The notes: generated by a model from the sequence alone, not told the origin. Shown: positions 38,985-48,974, counted from the first letter of the stretch. The stretch is DNA of 64,000 bases from Telluria mixta (GCF_029223865.1 NZ_CP119520.1:6448001-6512000); one strand, 5' to 3'. Translations and numbers: made by a program.

Positions 38985-39098
38985 CTGACATTAACAATCT
39001 AAATTGGATTTATTTTTTGCGATGCAGCATTATGAACCTGTCTCCTCTATTCTCCTCCAAGGATAGATTCAGCCCGCTCCTGTAGCGGGCTTTTTTTT
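38985..39098 (+). ncRNA. Candidate small RNA ending in an orphan terminator
   Basis: A strong Rho-independent terminator at 39071 has no gene before it on this strand. Upstream, TTCAAG and TATATA spaced by 17 bases (from 38944) could form a promoter starting transcription near 38985. The transcript would be about 110 bases and carry two CTCCT runs (TCTCCTCTATTCTCCTCC), which can pair with Shine-Dalgarno sequences. A 34-codon frame from 38982 ends inside the terminator but has no ribosome site. Existence and ends are inferred. Confidence 0.45.
39071..39098 (+). terminator. Orphan Rho-independent terminator
   Basis: Arms AGCCCGCT and AGCGGGCT with a five-base loop are followed by eight T residues. 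No protein gene precedes it on the plus strand. Confidence 0.9.
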
Positions 39099-39283
39099 GC
39101 CCCGGCGCCCGCACAGGGCCATCTATGCTGTGGTGCAATATCAATAGCGCACAATGTTGTTCTTTTACGACCGGTTGCCGTCTTTTCCGACTCGGCGCAG
39201 GGCGCGCAGTCGTGTCGCCCCCTGCTTACAATTTGGGGTACTATGCATCCTCTTTTCGTTTAGATAACAATATTTCCCGCGCT

Positions 39284-40117
39284 ATGCTCCAACCCGGCAG
39301 GTCCGCACACTCTTCCAGTTCCTACGACTGGTCAGCTTCCCGGCTCGGCGATCCGCAGCAGTGGCCGCAGGCACTGAGGCTGGCCGCCGACGTCATGTTC
39401 AATACCCCGCTGCCCCTGCTGCTGGTATGGGGGCGGGACATGACCGTACTGTTCAACGACGCCTACGGCGCGCTGGCCGGACCGGCCTACGGACGCGTTC
39501 CCGGCGGCAGCGTGCCGCCCGTGATGCCGCCCCCGCTGGCGGTGGCGGCCGACGAGTTGCAGCGCGCCTGGCGCGGCGAAGCCGCGTACGCCCCAAACCG
39601 TAACCTCATGTTCGCGGGCAGCGAAGGTGGCAGCGGCCACTACGACCTGTATTTCACGCCCGTGCGGGCGGACGGCGAATCCGTCGCGGGCGTTCTGTGC
39701 GCGCTGGCGCCCGCCGCGCCCGTGACGGAAGCACCTGCCGAGTCGGCCGGCCCCTTGCGCATCCTCGTCGTCGAAGACAACGTCGACTCGCAATACCTGG
39801 TGTGCGAGATGCTGCGCGCCTTCGGCCACGAGGCGGACGGCGTCGGCCATCCGAACGACGCGCTGGCGCGGCTGGCGGCCGGACCATACGACGTGTTGTT
39901 CACGGACGTCAGCCTGCCCGGCATGTCCGGCGTCGATCTGGCCCGCCAAGCCGTGACGCAGGCGCCCACGATGCGGGTGATCTTCGCGTCGGGTTATGGC
40001 GACACCCTGCTGCGTCACGTGGAGTTCCCTTATCTGTCGCTACAGAAGCCCTACGAGCTCGACCAGCTCCAGCAGGCACTCGACAAGGTGGCCCAGCCGC
40101 TGCCGGTGCGTACCTGA
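39284..40117 (+). CDS. PAS-like/receiver protein (orphan response regulator)
   Basis: A protein of about 277 residues. The N-terminal part (WPQALRLAADVMFNTPLPLLLVWG, then FNDAYGALAG) is the PAS-like input seen at the front of many hybrid kinases, but here it is joined to a C-terminal receiver (about 158-270) with no kinase core. The receiver has VVEDN, the phospho-acceptor in LFTDVSLPGMSG and the lysine in LQKPYE. The ATG at 39284 begins the conserved PAS-like segment; there is no strong ribosome site. It precedes the large hybrid kinase by about 250 bp and may act as its phosphate partner. Confidence 0.85.
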   Translation: MLQPGRSAHSSSSYDWSASRLGDPQQWPQALRLAADVMFNTPLPLLLVWGRDMTVLFNDAYGALAGPAYGRVPGGSVPPVMPPPLAVAADELQRAWRGEAAYAPNRNLMFAGSEGGSGHYDLYFTPVRADGESVAGVLCALAPAAPVTEAPAESAGPLRILVVEDNVDSQYLVCEMLRAFGHEADGVGHPNDALARLAAGPYDVLFTDVSLPGMSGVDLARQAVTQAPTMRVIFASGYGDTLLRHVEFPYLSLQKPYELDQLQQALDKVAQPLPVRT

Positions 40118-40264
40118 ACGATGGCCCAAAGGTGTGCAACAAAGCGCCCGGGCTGGGCTAGAATCGACGTACGGCTCATTACGCGCCGTGGACGGACGTG
40201 CCCGTCCCGGACGTTCGCGTGCATCAGGCGCGGCACCGCAGTCGCGCGCGCAGAGCCCAACACG

Positions 40265-40369
40265 ATGATCGATTTCGAGCCCACCGGCAGTGCACCCCGC
40301 CCCTCCGAGCTGACGGAGATGCTCGCCATGGCGCCGTCCGCGGTGATCTCGTGGGGAGGCGTACGGTGA
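40265..40369 (+). CDS. Possible 34-residue upstream ORF coupled to the hybrid kinase
   Basis: A short frame starts MIDFEPTGSAPRPSELTEM and ends with TGA overlapping the GTG start of the next gene as GTGA. GGGGAGG, the ribosome site for the kinase, lies inside its 3' end. No family is recognised and its own ribosome site is weak. It may be a coupling leader or a chance frame. Confidence 0.35.
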   Translation: MIDFEPTGSAPRPSELTEMLAMAPSAVISWGGVR

Positions 40370-43300
40370 ACAACGAGCGCGACGAGCTGCGGCACCCCTC
40401 CGCGCAGCCCGCTGCTGCCGCGGCCGCCCGCGAACTGCAGGAAGCGCGCGAAGCCCTGCGCCTGGCCAACGCGCGCATGGAAAACATGCTCGAAAGCCTC
40501 GTCGACGGCTTCTGCGCCGTCGACCATCACTGGCGCATCATGTACATCAACGGGCGCGCGCTGGACATGCTCGCGCCCCTGCAAAAGACCCGTCCCAGCC
40601 TGATCGGCCACGACCTGTGGGCGTCGTTCCCCGAACTGCGCGGCAGCGTGCTGGAAACCGTCTACCGGCGCGCGATGGTCAGCCGCGAGACGGCGATCCA
40701 GGAATTCTTCTGGCCGGCGCTGAAGCGCTGGTTCGAGGTGCGGGCCCACCCGTCGCCGGACGGCCTCACCCTGTACTTCCAGGACATCAACCGGCGCAAG
40801 GCCGACCAGCAGGCCCTGCAGCAGGGCAACAGCCGCCTGCAGGTCGCGCTGGCCGCGGGCCGCCTGGGCGACTGGCGCTGGGATGCCGCCAGCGACCGCG
40901 TGATGCTGGGCGAACGCGCGGCCGCGATCTTCGGCCTCCCGGCCGAGCAGCCGCTCGCATGGAGCGAGTTGCGTGCCCGCCTCGACCCGGGCGACCGCGA
41001 GAGCGTGCGCCGCGCCGTACTGCAGGCGTTTGCCGGCCACAGCGATCTCGAACTGGAATGCCGCCTGCCGGGCCCGAACGGCGAGCCGCGCTGGGTGGCA
41101 CTCGTCGGCCGCGCCGATTACGCCGACCAGGCGCGCCGCGAAGGCGTGCTCGGCATGACCGGCGTCGTGCAGGACGTCACGGCCCGGCGCAGCGCCGCCG
41201 ACGCCCTGCGCCAGAGCGAGGAAGTGCTGCGCGCGCTGGCCAACACGATCCCGCAGCTGGCCTGGATGGCGCAGGCCGACGGCGCCATCGTCTGGTTCAA
41301 CGAACGCTGGTTCGAATACACGGGCACGACGCCGGACCAGGTCGTGGGCTGGGGCTGGCAGACGACGGTCGAGCCGACGGTCCTGCCGGCCATGCTGGAG
41401 CGCTGGAATGCCAGCCTCAAGAGCGGCAATCCGTTCGAAATGGAGTACCCGATCCGCGGCGCGGACGGCAAGTACCGCTGGTTCCTCACGCGCGTGAATC
41501 CGGTCCGCGACCGCCACGGTAAAGTGTTGCGCTGGTTCGGCACGAACACCGACGTCGACGAGGTCAAGCGCGCCGAGCAGGCGCTGCGCGACGAGTCGCA
41601 CGTCCTCGAACTGCTCAACAGCACCGGCAGCGCGCTGTCCTCCACGCGCGACCTGCGCTCGCTGCTGCAGGCCGCGACGGATGCCGCCACCGGCATCGCC
41701 GGCGCGCGCCAGGGCGCGTTCCTGTACCACGGCCGCAACGACGGCATCGAGCCCGACGCGAATAACCTGTTCACCTTGTACACGGTGTCCGGCGGCAGTC
41801 CGGTCGGATTCGAGGCGTTCGGCGCGGCCGGTCCCACCGGGCTGTTCGGCCCGGGCCTGCTGGACCATCCGGCCGGCGTGATCCGGTCCGCCGACGTCAC
41901 GCTCGACACGCGCCTGCGCGACGCGCCGACGTTCAGTCTGCCTGCGGGCCACCCGGCCGTGCGCAGCTATCTCGCGGTGCCCGTCGTCGGCCACTCCGGC
42001 GAATTGCTCGGCACCATGTTCTTCGGGCATCCGGAACCGGACGTGTTCAGCGAACGCACCGAACGCATCGTGCGCGGCATTGCCGCCCAGGCCGCCGTCG
42101 CCATCGACAACGTGCGCCTGTACGAAGCCGCCCAGCGGGCCGCCGAGGAGCGCAAGGTGCTGCTGGAAAGCGAACGCCAGGCACGCGCCGAGGCCGAACG
42201 CACGAGCCAGATGAAGGACGAGTTCCTGGCCACCCTGTCGCACGAACTGCGCACGCCGCTGTCGGCGATCCTCGGCTGGGCCCAGGTGCTGCGGCGCGGC
42301 AGCCGCGACCAGAACGACCTGCAGAAAGGCTTGCAGACGATCGAGCGCAACGCCCGTGCCCAGGCCCAGCTGATCGAAGACCTGCTCGACATGAGCCGCA
42401 TCACGTCCGGCAAGGTCTTGCTCGACATGCAGGCCGTGGCGCCCGCCAGCTTCATCGACGCGGCCATCGAAACGGTGCGCCCCGCCGCCGATGCGAAAAA
42501 CATCCGCATCGACAAGCAGTACGCGGCCGATCCGGGCCTCGTCGCGGGCGATCCGGCGCGCCTGCAGCAGATCGTGTGGAACCTGCTGTCGAACGCGATC
42601 AAGTTCACGCCGCGCGACGGCCGCGTCGGCATCGAACTGACCCGCAACGACGCCAACGTCGCCATCACCGTGCGCGACAACGGCGTCGGCATCCGGCCGG
42701 AATTCATCACGCACGTATTCGAACGCTTCCGCCAGGCGGACGCATCGATGACGCGGCGCCACGGCGGCCTCGGCCTGGGCCTGGCGATCGTCAAGCACCT
42801 GATCGAGCAGCACGGCGGGACCGTCCGCGCCGAGAGCGCCGGCGAGGGCAAGGGCGCCAGCTTCACCATCGAACTGCCGCTCGCCAAGCAGCAGCCGCCC
42901 GCGACCCGCAGCGCGCGCGCGGCGATGATCCTGCCGACGCCGGCCACGCCCGAAATGACGGTGCTCGATTTGTCCGGCGTGAACGTGCTCGTCGTCGACG
43001 ACGACCGCGACGCACGCGAACTGATCAAGCGCATCCTGAGCGATTGCGGCGCATCCGTCCGCATCGCCGCCAGCGCACGCGACGCCTTCGCCCTGTTCAA
43101 GGAGCAGGTACCGAACCTCCTGATCAGCGACCTGGGCATGCCGGAGGTGGACGGCTTCGAACTGCTCGACTGGGTGCGCCACCTGGCGCGCGAGGAAGGC
43201 AGCCAGGTCCCGGCCATCGCCCTGACGGCGTTCGCCCGCTCGGAAGACCGGCTGAGCGCGCTGGAGGCCGGTTTCTCCGCGCATATTTCCAAACCGGTCG

Positions 43301-43404
43301 AGCCGAGTGAACTAATTGCAACAGTTGCGTCGGTTGTCGGCCCTTCCAGCCCCCTCGTAAATCGTGCTGCTGCATCCATTACGGGCAGAAATGGCGTACG
43401 CTAG
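40366..43404 (+). CDS. Hybrid sensor histidine kinase (three PAS, GAF, HisKA, HATPase, REC)
   Basis: A soluble hybrid kinase of about 1012 residues. Three PAS domains (about 30-405; the third reads ANTIPQLAWMAQADGAIVWF) and a GAF domain (about 413-585) precede HisKA with TLSHELRTPLSAILGW (about 620). A HATPase domain follows with RDNGVGI and GGLGLGLAIVKHL, then a receiver (about 870-990) with VVDDDRD and SDLGMPEVDG. No membrane helix is seen, so it senses a cytoplasmic signal. The start is GTG at 40366 with GGGGAGG six bases upstream. Confidence 0.93.
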   Translation: MNNERDELRHPSAQPAAAAAARELQEAREALRLANARMENMLESLVDGFCAVDHHWRIMYINGRALDMLAPLQKTRPSLIGHDLWASFPELRGSVLETVYRRAMVSRETAIQEFFWPALKRWFEVRAHPSPDGLTLYFQDINRRKADQQALQQGNSRLQVALAAGRLGDWRWDAASDRVMLGERAAAIFGLPAEQPLAWSELRARLDPGDRESVRRAVLQAFAGHSDLELECRLPGPNGEPRWVALVGRADYADQARREGVLGMTGVVQDVTARRSAADALRQSEEVLRALANTIPQLAWMAQADGAIVWFNERWFEYTGTTPDQVVGWGWQTTVEPTVLPAMLERWNASLKSGNPFEMEYPIRGADGKYRWFLTRVNPVRDRHGKVLRWFGTNTDVDEVKRAEQALRDESHVLELLNSTGSALSSTRDLRSLLQAATDAATGIAGARQGAFLYHGRNDGIEPDANNLFTLYTVSGGSPVGFEAFGAAGPTGLFGPGLLDHPAGVIRSADVTLDTRLRDAPTFSLPAGHPAVRSYLAVPVVGHSGELLGTMFFGHPEPDVFSERTERIVRGIAAQAAVAIDNVRLYEAAQRAAEERKVLLESERQARAEAERTSQMKDEFLATLSHELRTPLSAILGWAQVLRRGSRDQNDLQKGLQTIERNARAQAQLIEDLLDMSRITSGKVLLDMQAVAPASFIDAAIETVRPAADAKNIRIDKQYAADPGLVAGDPARLQQIVWNLLSNAIKFTPRDGRVGIELTRNDANVAITVRDNGVGIRPEFITHVFERFRQADASMTRRHGGLGLGLAIVKHLIEQHGGTVRAESAGEGKGASFTIELPLAKQQPPATRSARAAMILPTPATPEMTVLDLSGVNVLVVDDDRDARELIKRILSDCGASVRIAASARDAFALFKEQVPNLLISDLGMPEVDGFELLDWVRHLAREEGSQVPAIALTAFARSEDRLSALEAGFSAHISKPVEPSELIATVASVVGPSSPLVNRAAASITGRNGVR

Positions 43405-43559
43405 CAAGGACTCGGATAATACGAAAGATGTTCCTACCCAAGGACGCGGCGCTGTCCTACAAGAAATTCTCGGTGTTTTGCTAGACTATGGAATGTTGTG
43501 CTAGAGCTGGTATTAGATAAGGAACAGACAATACCGGCCTTGATTTGACGAGAATAAGC

Positions 43560-44585
43560 ATGCCCAGCCGACAAGACATCCTGAACGCGAAGATCCTGGT
43601 CGTAGACGATTCCCCCGACAATATCGAATTGATGGAAGAGATATTGCGCGAGGAAGGCTACACCGACGTCAGTTCGACGATGCTGCCGGAACAGGTATGC
43701 CCGCTGCATCGCGAACACAACTACGACCTGATCCTGCTCGACCTGCAAATGCCGGGTCTCAATGGTTTCCAGGTTATGAAAGGCCTGAAGGAAATTGAAC
43801 AGGGCGGTTACCTGCCCGTGCTCGCCCTGACGGCACAACCCAGCTTCAAGATCGCCGCCCTGGAAGCGGGCGCGCGCGATTTCATCAGCAAGCCGTTCGA
43901 CCTGCTCGAAGTGCACAAGCGCATCCATAACATGCTGGAGGTGCGCCTGCTGTACAAGGAACTGGCCCAGTACAGCCGCGCCCAGCAGGAACTGGCGCTG
44001 CACGACGCCCTCACCGGCCTGCCGAACCGCCGCCTGCTGGAAGACCGCATCGAAACGGCCCTGCAGCACGCCAACCGCAACCACCACAAGGCCGCGGTGA
44101 TGTACCTCGACCTGGACGGCTTCAAGGCGATCAACGACACCTATGGCCATGCCTACGGCGACGAAATCCTCAAAATGGTGTCGCAGCGGCTGCTGTCGAA
44201 CTCGCGCAAGGAAGACACGGTGGCGCGCCTGGGCGGCGACGAATTCATCGTCCTGCTGGCCGACGTGCACAGCCTGGGCGATGCCCAGGGACCGGCCGCC
44301 AAGCTCGTCGAGGCGCTGTCGGAACCGTTCTTCATCAACGACCTGACCCTGCAACTGTCGACGAGTATCGGCATCAGCCTGTATCCGGACGACGCGGAAA
44401 ACGTCGTCGACCTGATCAGCATCGCCGACTATGCGCTGTACGAAGCGAAGCGCGCGGGCAAGAACCGCTACTGCGCCAACGGCAGCGCCGCGCGCCAGGC
44501 CGCGCTGGCCGTCAAGCCGACCATGCCGCCTCCGCCCGCCACCCCGGCCGTCGCGCCGTCGGCGGAGCTGGCGCAGCACCGCTGA
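43560..44585 (+). CDS. REC-GGDEF diguanylate cyclase (PleD/WspR-like response regulator)
   Basis: A 341-residue response regulator. The receiver (about 9-125) has VVDDSPDN, the phospho-acceptor in LLDLQMPGLNG and the lysine in ISKPFD. The GGDEF domain (about 165-320) opens with HDALTGLPNRR and has an intact LGGDEF near 225, preceded by an RxxD inhibitory site (RKED). Phosphorylation should switch on c-di-GMP synthesis. The C-terminus is a Pro/Ala-rich tail without a domain. The ATG at 43560 is used; an upstream TTG at 43545 is less likely. The preceding hybrid kinase is a plausible partner. Confidence 0.94.
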   Translation: MPSRQDILNAKILVVDDSPDNIELMEEILREEGYTDVSSTMLPEQVCPLHREHNYDLILLDLQMPGLNGFQVMKGLKEIEQGGYLPVLALTAQPSFKIAALEAGARDFISKPFDLLEVHKRIHNMLEVRLLYKELAQYSRAQQELALHDALTGLPNRRLLEDRIETALQHANRNHHKAAVMYLDLDGFKAINDTYGHAYGDEILKMVSQRLLSNSRKEDTVARLGGDEFIVLLADVHSLGDAQGPAAKLVEALSEPFFINDLTLQLSTSIGISLYPDDAENVVDLISIADYALYEAKRAGKNRYCANGSAARQAALAVKPTMPPPPATPAVAPSAELAQHR

Positions 44586-44606
44586 CATCGTTCCCGCCGC
44601 ATGCAG

Positions 44607-44637
44607 ACGCCCGCCTCGCGCGGGCGTTTTGTTTTTC
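44607..44637 (+). terminator. Rho-independent terminator after the REC-GGDEF gene
   Basis: Arms ACGCCCGC and GCGGGCGT with a five-base loop are followed by TTTTGTTTTT. Confidence 0.9.
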
Positions 44638-44662
44638 TCTTTACAACATTCCCGTTCCCTAA

Positions 44663-44676
44663 TGTAAAATTTTACA
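44663..44676. promoter_or_regulatory. Perfect 14-bp AT-rich palindrome, candidate operator
   Basis: TGTAAAATTTTACA is fully self-complementary and lies 43 bp before the start codon of the membrane-anchored protein at 44719, within an AT-rich promoter-like stretch. The binding protein is unknown. Confidence 0.45.
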
Positions 44677-44718
44677 ATTGCAATTTAGCATTTTCGAATT
44701 TTTACTTTTGGGAGCGTT

Positions 44719-45642
44719 ATGGAAGACTTGAAGGAACCGACCGCCGCCGCGCAGGCCGCGGCCACGCCCGTCCGCCCTGCCCGGCCACGCCGCCGCTGGG
44801 GCCGCATCGTGCTGTATGTGCTGGCCACCGTCGGCGTGCTGGCACTGGCACTCGTCGCCCTCGCCTACTACCTGAATGCGAAAGAAGCGCGCAAGCGCGT
44901 CGCGATCGACGAGGCGGCCGTCATCGACAGCGTGATGGGCGAGACTTACGGCAAATATTCCGCGACGAAAAAGGGCTGGCTGTACGTTGGCGACGACGAC
45001 GTGACGTATTTGATGCGCGTCGTGCAACAGGCAAAGATTCCCGACGGCGCCGACGGCGACGAGTTGTATTTCGTCGCGAGCGGCAACGACGTCAATGGCG
45101 GCACGAATGCCGTGTACGGGGTTTTCTACGTCCACCCCGACGGCAAGGACGGCCTGTCCCAGGAAAATACCCAGATCCGCTACCCGTCGACCGCCCCGGT
45201 CCGTCCGGAACAGGTGCATTTCGAAGCGCTCAGCGACAACCTGTGGGGCTGGGTGATCAAGACCCGGGACGATGCCGACCCGGGCTATGCCGTCACGACC
45301 ACGAACACGGTACTGGCCCCGCACGACGGACAGATCGCCGTGCTTGCCGAGTTCGTCGCGGCGCGCGACGCCATGCCCGCCAAATCCTGCGAGGAAGCGA
45401 AGGCCAAGTGGGACGCCTGGGACAAGGCTGGAGAAGAAGGCGACTTCGAGATCCCGCTGCGCTGCGACAAGCGCCGCTGGACCTACCGCACGGCCACCGT
45501 CAACGGCAACATCCCCGTGCCGATCACCGTGACGGCGGGCGGCACGCTGGACGGCAAGCCGGTCGAAGCCCGCTCGTGGAAGCTGATGTTCGACCGGAAG
45601 AGCTTCACCTACACCATTCCCGACGACCTCAAGGAACAGTAA
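44719..45642 (+). CDS. Membrane-anchored protein of unknown function
   Basis: A 307-residue protein with a short basic, Pro/Ala-rich cytoplasmic N-terminus, one membrane helix (IVLYVLATVGVLALALVALA) and a periplasmic or extracytoplasmic domain of about 250 residues. The domain contains a single CEEAKAKWDAW segment and a second cysteine in PLRCDKRRW, so one disulfide is possible. No enzyme motif or known family is recognised. TGGGAGCG precedes the ATG. It lies alone between a terminator and a 300-bp gap, so it is probably monocistronic. Confidence 0.85.
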   Translation: MEDLKEPTAAAQAAATPVRPARPRRRWGRIVLYVLATVGVLALALVALAYYLNAKEARKRVAIDEAAVIDSVMGETYGKYSATKKGWLYVGDDDVTYLMRVVQQAKIPDGADGDELYFVASGNDVNGGTNAVYGVFYVHPDGKDGLSQENTQIRYPSTAPVRPEQVHFEALSDNLWGWVIKTRDDADPGYAVTTTNTVLAPHDGQIAVLAEFVAARDAMPAKSCEEAKAKWDAWDKAGEEGDFEIPLRCDKRRWTYRTATVNGNIPVPITVTAGGTLDGKPVEARSWKLMFDRKSFTYTIPDDLKEQ

Positions 45643-45948
45643 GCATGTTGGCCATTAACAACAGGACGAACGTTGCTTAAATCATACGCCGGGTGTCCGC
45701 CGCCACCGCCCGGCGGCCACCGCGGCAACCCCCTTCTCTCTGGCGTTCGCACATACGATCGTGAACGCCAACCCGACACTATGCAACAGTTGACCGGCAT
45801 CGGCAAATACCGTTTAGCTAAGCGATTCAGAGGGTTTCGATATAAATTGAACACCATCTTTTCCGCCTGTCTTTACTGCTAGGATGAGCAATCTTTGCCA
45901 TTCGACAAAGACAATAAAAACAAGCACCAAGATAAGGAAGAGATATAC
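45643..45948. other. Intergenic region upstream of the TonB-dependent receptor
   Basis: About 306 bp without a supported gene. An inverted repeat TGGCGTTC...GAACGCCA (45741-45770, 14-base loop) is the only clear structure. It could be an operator or a leader hairpin for the receptor gene. No Fur-box-like or riboswitch pattern was recognised. Confidence 0.45.
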
Positions 45949-48264
45949 ATGAGCGTACGCCCCACCCGAATGTTCGCCCGCACGCTGCTTGCCGCCGCCG
46001 TGACGAGCGCATTTCCCCTGGTCGCGCTGGCCGATGAACCCGACCAGGCCGCCACCGCACAGGACACCGCCACCAGGCCCACGGGCCAGCGCCTGGAAAC
46101 CGTGATCGTGACCGCCCAGCGGCGCGCCGAGAATCTCAAGGAAGTCCCGATGTCGGTCACCGCCATCAAGGGCGAAAAGCTGGACGTGCTGACGTCCGGC
46201 GGCGCCGACATCCGCTTCCTGGCGGGCCGCTCGCCCTCGCTGAACGTCGAGTCCGACTACGGCCGCTCGTTCCCGCGCTTTTACATCCGCGGCCAGGGCA
46301 ACACCGACTTCGACCTGAACGCGTCGCAGCCGGTTGGCCTCGTCGTCGACGACATCGTGCAGGAAAGCCCGATGCTGAAGGGCTTCCCCGTGTTCGACGT
46401 CGACCAGGTCGAAGTGCTGCGCGGCCCGCAGGGCACGCTGTTCGGCCGTAACTCGCCCGCCGGCGTGATCAAGTTCGATTCGGCGAAACCGGTCCTGAAA
46501 AAGACGGAAGGCTATGCCGTGCTCGGCGCCGGCAACTACGGCACGATCAACGCGGAAGGCGCCTACAACATGCCGTTGTCGGACACGACCGCCCTGCGCG
46601 TCTCGCTGCAGTCCCAGCACCGCAACAACCGCGTCCACAACCCGCAGCCGAACGCCTACACGCGCGACTTCGAGGGCTACGACGACAACGCCGCGCGCAT
46701 CCAGCTGCTGTTCAAGCCGACCCGCGACTTTTCGGCCCTGGTGGGCGTCCACGGCCGCGACATGCGGGGCAATGCGACCCTGTTCCGCGCGAATATCATC
46801 AAGAAGGGCACGAACGACCTCGTCGACGGCTTCAACTACGACAGCTACCCCACCGACGGCGGCAATAACCAGACCTTGCGCACCAACGGCGCCAACCTGC
46901 GCCTGCGCTGGGACCTGGACGGCATGACCCTGCACTCGATCACGGGTTACGAGCACGCTTCGTTCTACAGCCGCGGCGACGTCGACGGCGGCTTCGGCGC
47001 CGTGTACGCGCCCCCGATGGGCCCGAATTATCCGAGCCAGAACGCGTTCATCCCATTCACCGTCGAAACGGCCGACCTGCTGCCCGAGCACGACCAGACG
47101 ACGCAGGAAATCCGCATCGAATCGAACACGAAGGATCCGCTGCAGTGGATGGCCGGCGTGTTCTATTTCAACGAGCACATCCGCATCGATTCGATCAGCT
47201 TCAACACGCTGGCACCGGGCAATCCGCAGAACGCCGCCTACGCGACGCAGACGCAGGACGCCCGTTCGTGGGCCGTGTTCGGCACGCTGAACTACAAGGT
47301 CTCGGAGCAACTGAAACTGCGCGGCGGCCTGCGCTACACGAGCGACAACAAGGACTTCGTCGCACAGCGCTTCGAACCGCCGCAGACGAGCGGCCCGCTG
47401 CCGCTGCACCGCGATTCGCACAACGTGAGCTGGGACGCATCGGCGTCGTATGCGCTGGACGCGGACACGAATTTGTTCGCGCGCGTGGCGACCGGCTACC
47501 GCGCACCGTCGATGCAGGGCCGCCTGAACGGCCTGGGCGACAAGCCGTCGATCGCGGGTGCGGAAAAGGCGTTGTCGTATGAAGCGGGCATCAAGGCCGA
47601 CCTGCTCGACCGCCGCGCACGCCTGTCCGCGACGGCGTTCCAGTACCGCGTGAACGACAAGCAGCTGACGGCCGGCAGCGGCACGATCAACATGAACCAG
47701 CTGATCAACGCGGAAAAGGTCACGGGCCAGGGCGTGGAACTCGACTTCCAGGCCATCCTGTCGGACGACTGGCGTGCGAGCATCGGCGCGAGCTACAACG
47801 ACACCGAGATCAAGGATCCGAACCTGTTCGTGCAGACCTGCGGCAACCAGCCCAACACGAACGGCGTGAACGGCTGCACCCCGACCGGCACGCCAGGCCC
47901 GTTCCCGTACACGCAAAAGCTGAACGGCCTGCCGCTGCCCCGTTCGCCGAAATGGCAGACGAACTTCACGCTGCGCTATTCGCATCCGCTGGCCGACGGC
48001 GAACTGTACGCGCTGACGGACTGGTCGTACCGCACCGAGTACAACATGTTCCTGTACGAAGCGAAGGAGTACAAGGCGAAGGCCCTGCTGGAAGGCGGCC
48101 TGCGGGTCGGCTACAAGTGGGACAACGGCAAGTACGAGGTGGCCGCGTTCGCCCGCAACATCACCAACCGGATCCAGGTGGTGGCGGCGATCGACTTCGA
48201 CAACCTCACCGGCATCGTCAACGAACCGCGCAACTACGGCGCGCAGTTCCGCGTAAACTTCTGA
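45949..48264 (+). CDS. TonB-dependent outer-membrane receptor
   Basis: A 771-residue receptor with a signal peptide (ARTLLAAAVTSAFPLVALAD), a plug domain (RLETVIVTAQRRAENLKEVP, FYIRGQGNTD and VEVLRGPQGTLFGRNSPAG) and a 22-strand-type barrel ending NYGAQFRVNF with the terminal phenylalanine. AAGGAAG precedes the ATG at 45949. The plug is of the kind common in uncharacterised receptors of sugar- or aromatic-degrading proteobacteria, not a classic siderophore receptor. No transporter, TonB or sigma/anti-sigma gene is adjacent, so the ligand is open. Confidence 0.93.
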   Translation: MSVRPTRMFARTLLAAAVTSAFPLVALADEPDQAATAQDTATRPTGQRLETVIVTAQRRAENLKEVPMSVTAIKGEKLDVLTSGGADIRFLAGRSPSLNVESDYGRSFPRFYIRGQGNTDFDLNASQPVGLVVDDIVQESPMLKGFPVFDVDQVEVLRGPQGTLFGRNSPAGVIKFDSAKPVLKKTEGYAVLGAGNYGTINAEGAYNMPLSDTTALRVSLQSQHRNNRVHNPQPNAYTRDFEGYDDNAARIQLLFKPTRDFSALVGVHGRDMRGNATLFRANIIKKGTNDLVDGFNYDSYPTDGGNNQTLRTNGANLRLRWDLDGMTLHSITGYEHASFYSRGDVDGGFGAVYAPPMGPNYPSQNAFIPFTVETADLLPEHDQTTQEIRIESNTKDPLQWMAGVFYFNEHIRIDSISFNTLAPGNPQNAAYATQTQDARSWAVFGTLNYKVSEQLKLRGGLRYTSDNKDFVAQRFEPPQTSGPLPLHRDSHNVSWDASASYALDADTNLFARVATGYRAPSMQGRLNGLGDKPSIAGAEKALSYEAGIKADLLDRRARLSATAFQYRVNDKQLTAGSGTINMNQLINAEKVTGQGVELDFQAILSDDWRASIGASYNDTEIKDPNLFVQTCGNQPNTNGVNGCTPTGTPGPFPYTQKLNGLPLPRSPKWQTNFTLRYSHPLADGELYALTDWSYRTEYNMFLYEAKEYKAKALLEGGLRVGYKWDNGKYEVAAFARNITNRIQVVAAIDFDNLTGIVNEPRNYGAQFRVNF

Positions 48265-48270
48265 TGGCAC

Positions 48271-48295
48271 GGGGGTGCGCCACCGGCGCACCCCC
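48271..48295. terminator. Strong GC-rich hairpin between convergent genes
   Basis: Eleven-base perfect arms GGGGGTGCGCC and GGCGCACCCCC are separated by three bases. There is no T-tract. It sits between the receptor stop and the stop of the convergent gene, so it may limit read-through or protect both 3' ends. Confidence 0.6.
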
Positions 48296-48303
48296 GCAAA
48301 TCT

Positions 48304-48786
<483 letters not shown>

Positions 48787-48974
48787 CTATCGCATACGGT
48801 CTTGACCCGGTATGTGCGGCACCGAACGATGGCCGCGCACGATTGATTTTCGGTATGGACGGGGCCGTGCTATCATGACGTATTGCAACAGTTTTTATCA
48901 CTAATTTTACAAAGCGGCATGCTCTGCTATCCTGCCGAGCTTGTGAATACAGTTTCCGAGCCTGTTCAAACGCC

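Noticed and set aside
38982..39086. 34-codon frame inside the candidate small RNA
   Set aside because: It has no ribosome binding site and no recognisable signal or domain, and it ends inside a terminator stem. Kept only as an alternative reading of the small RNA.
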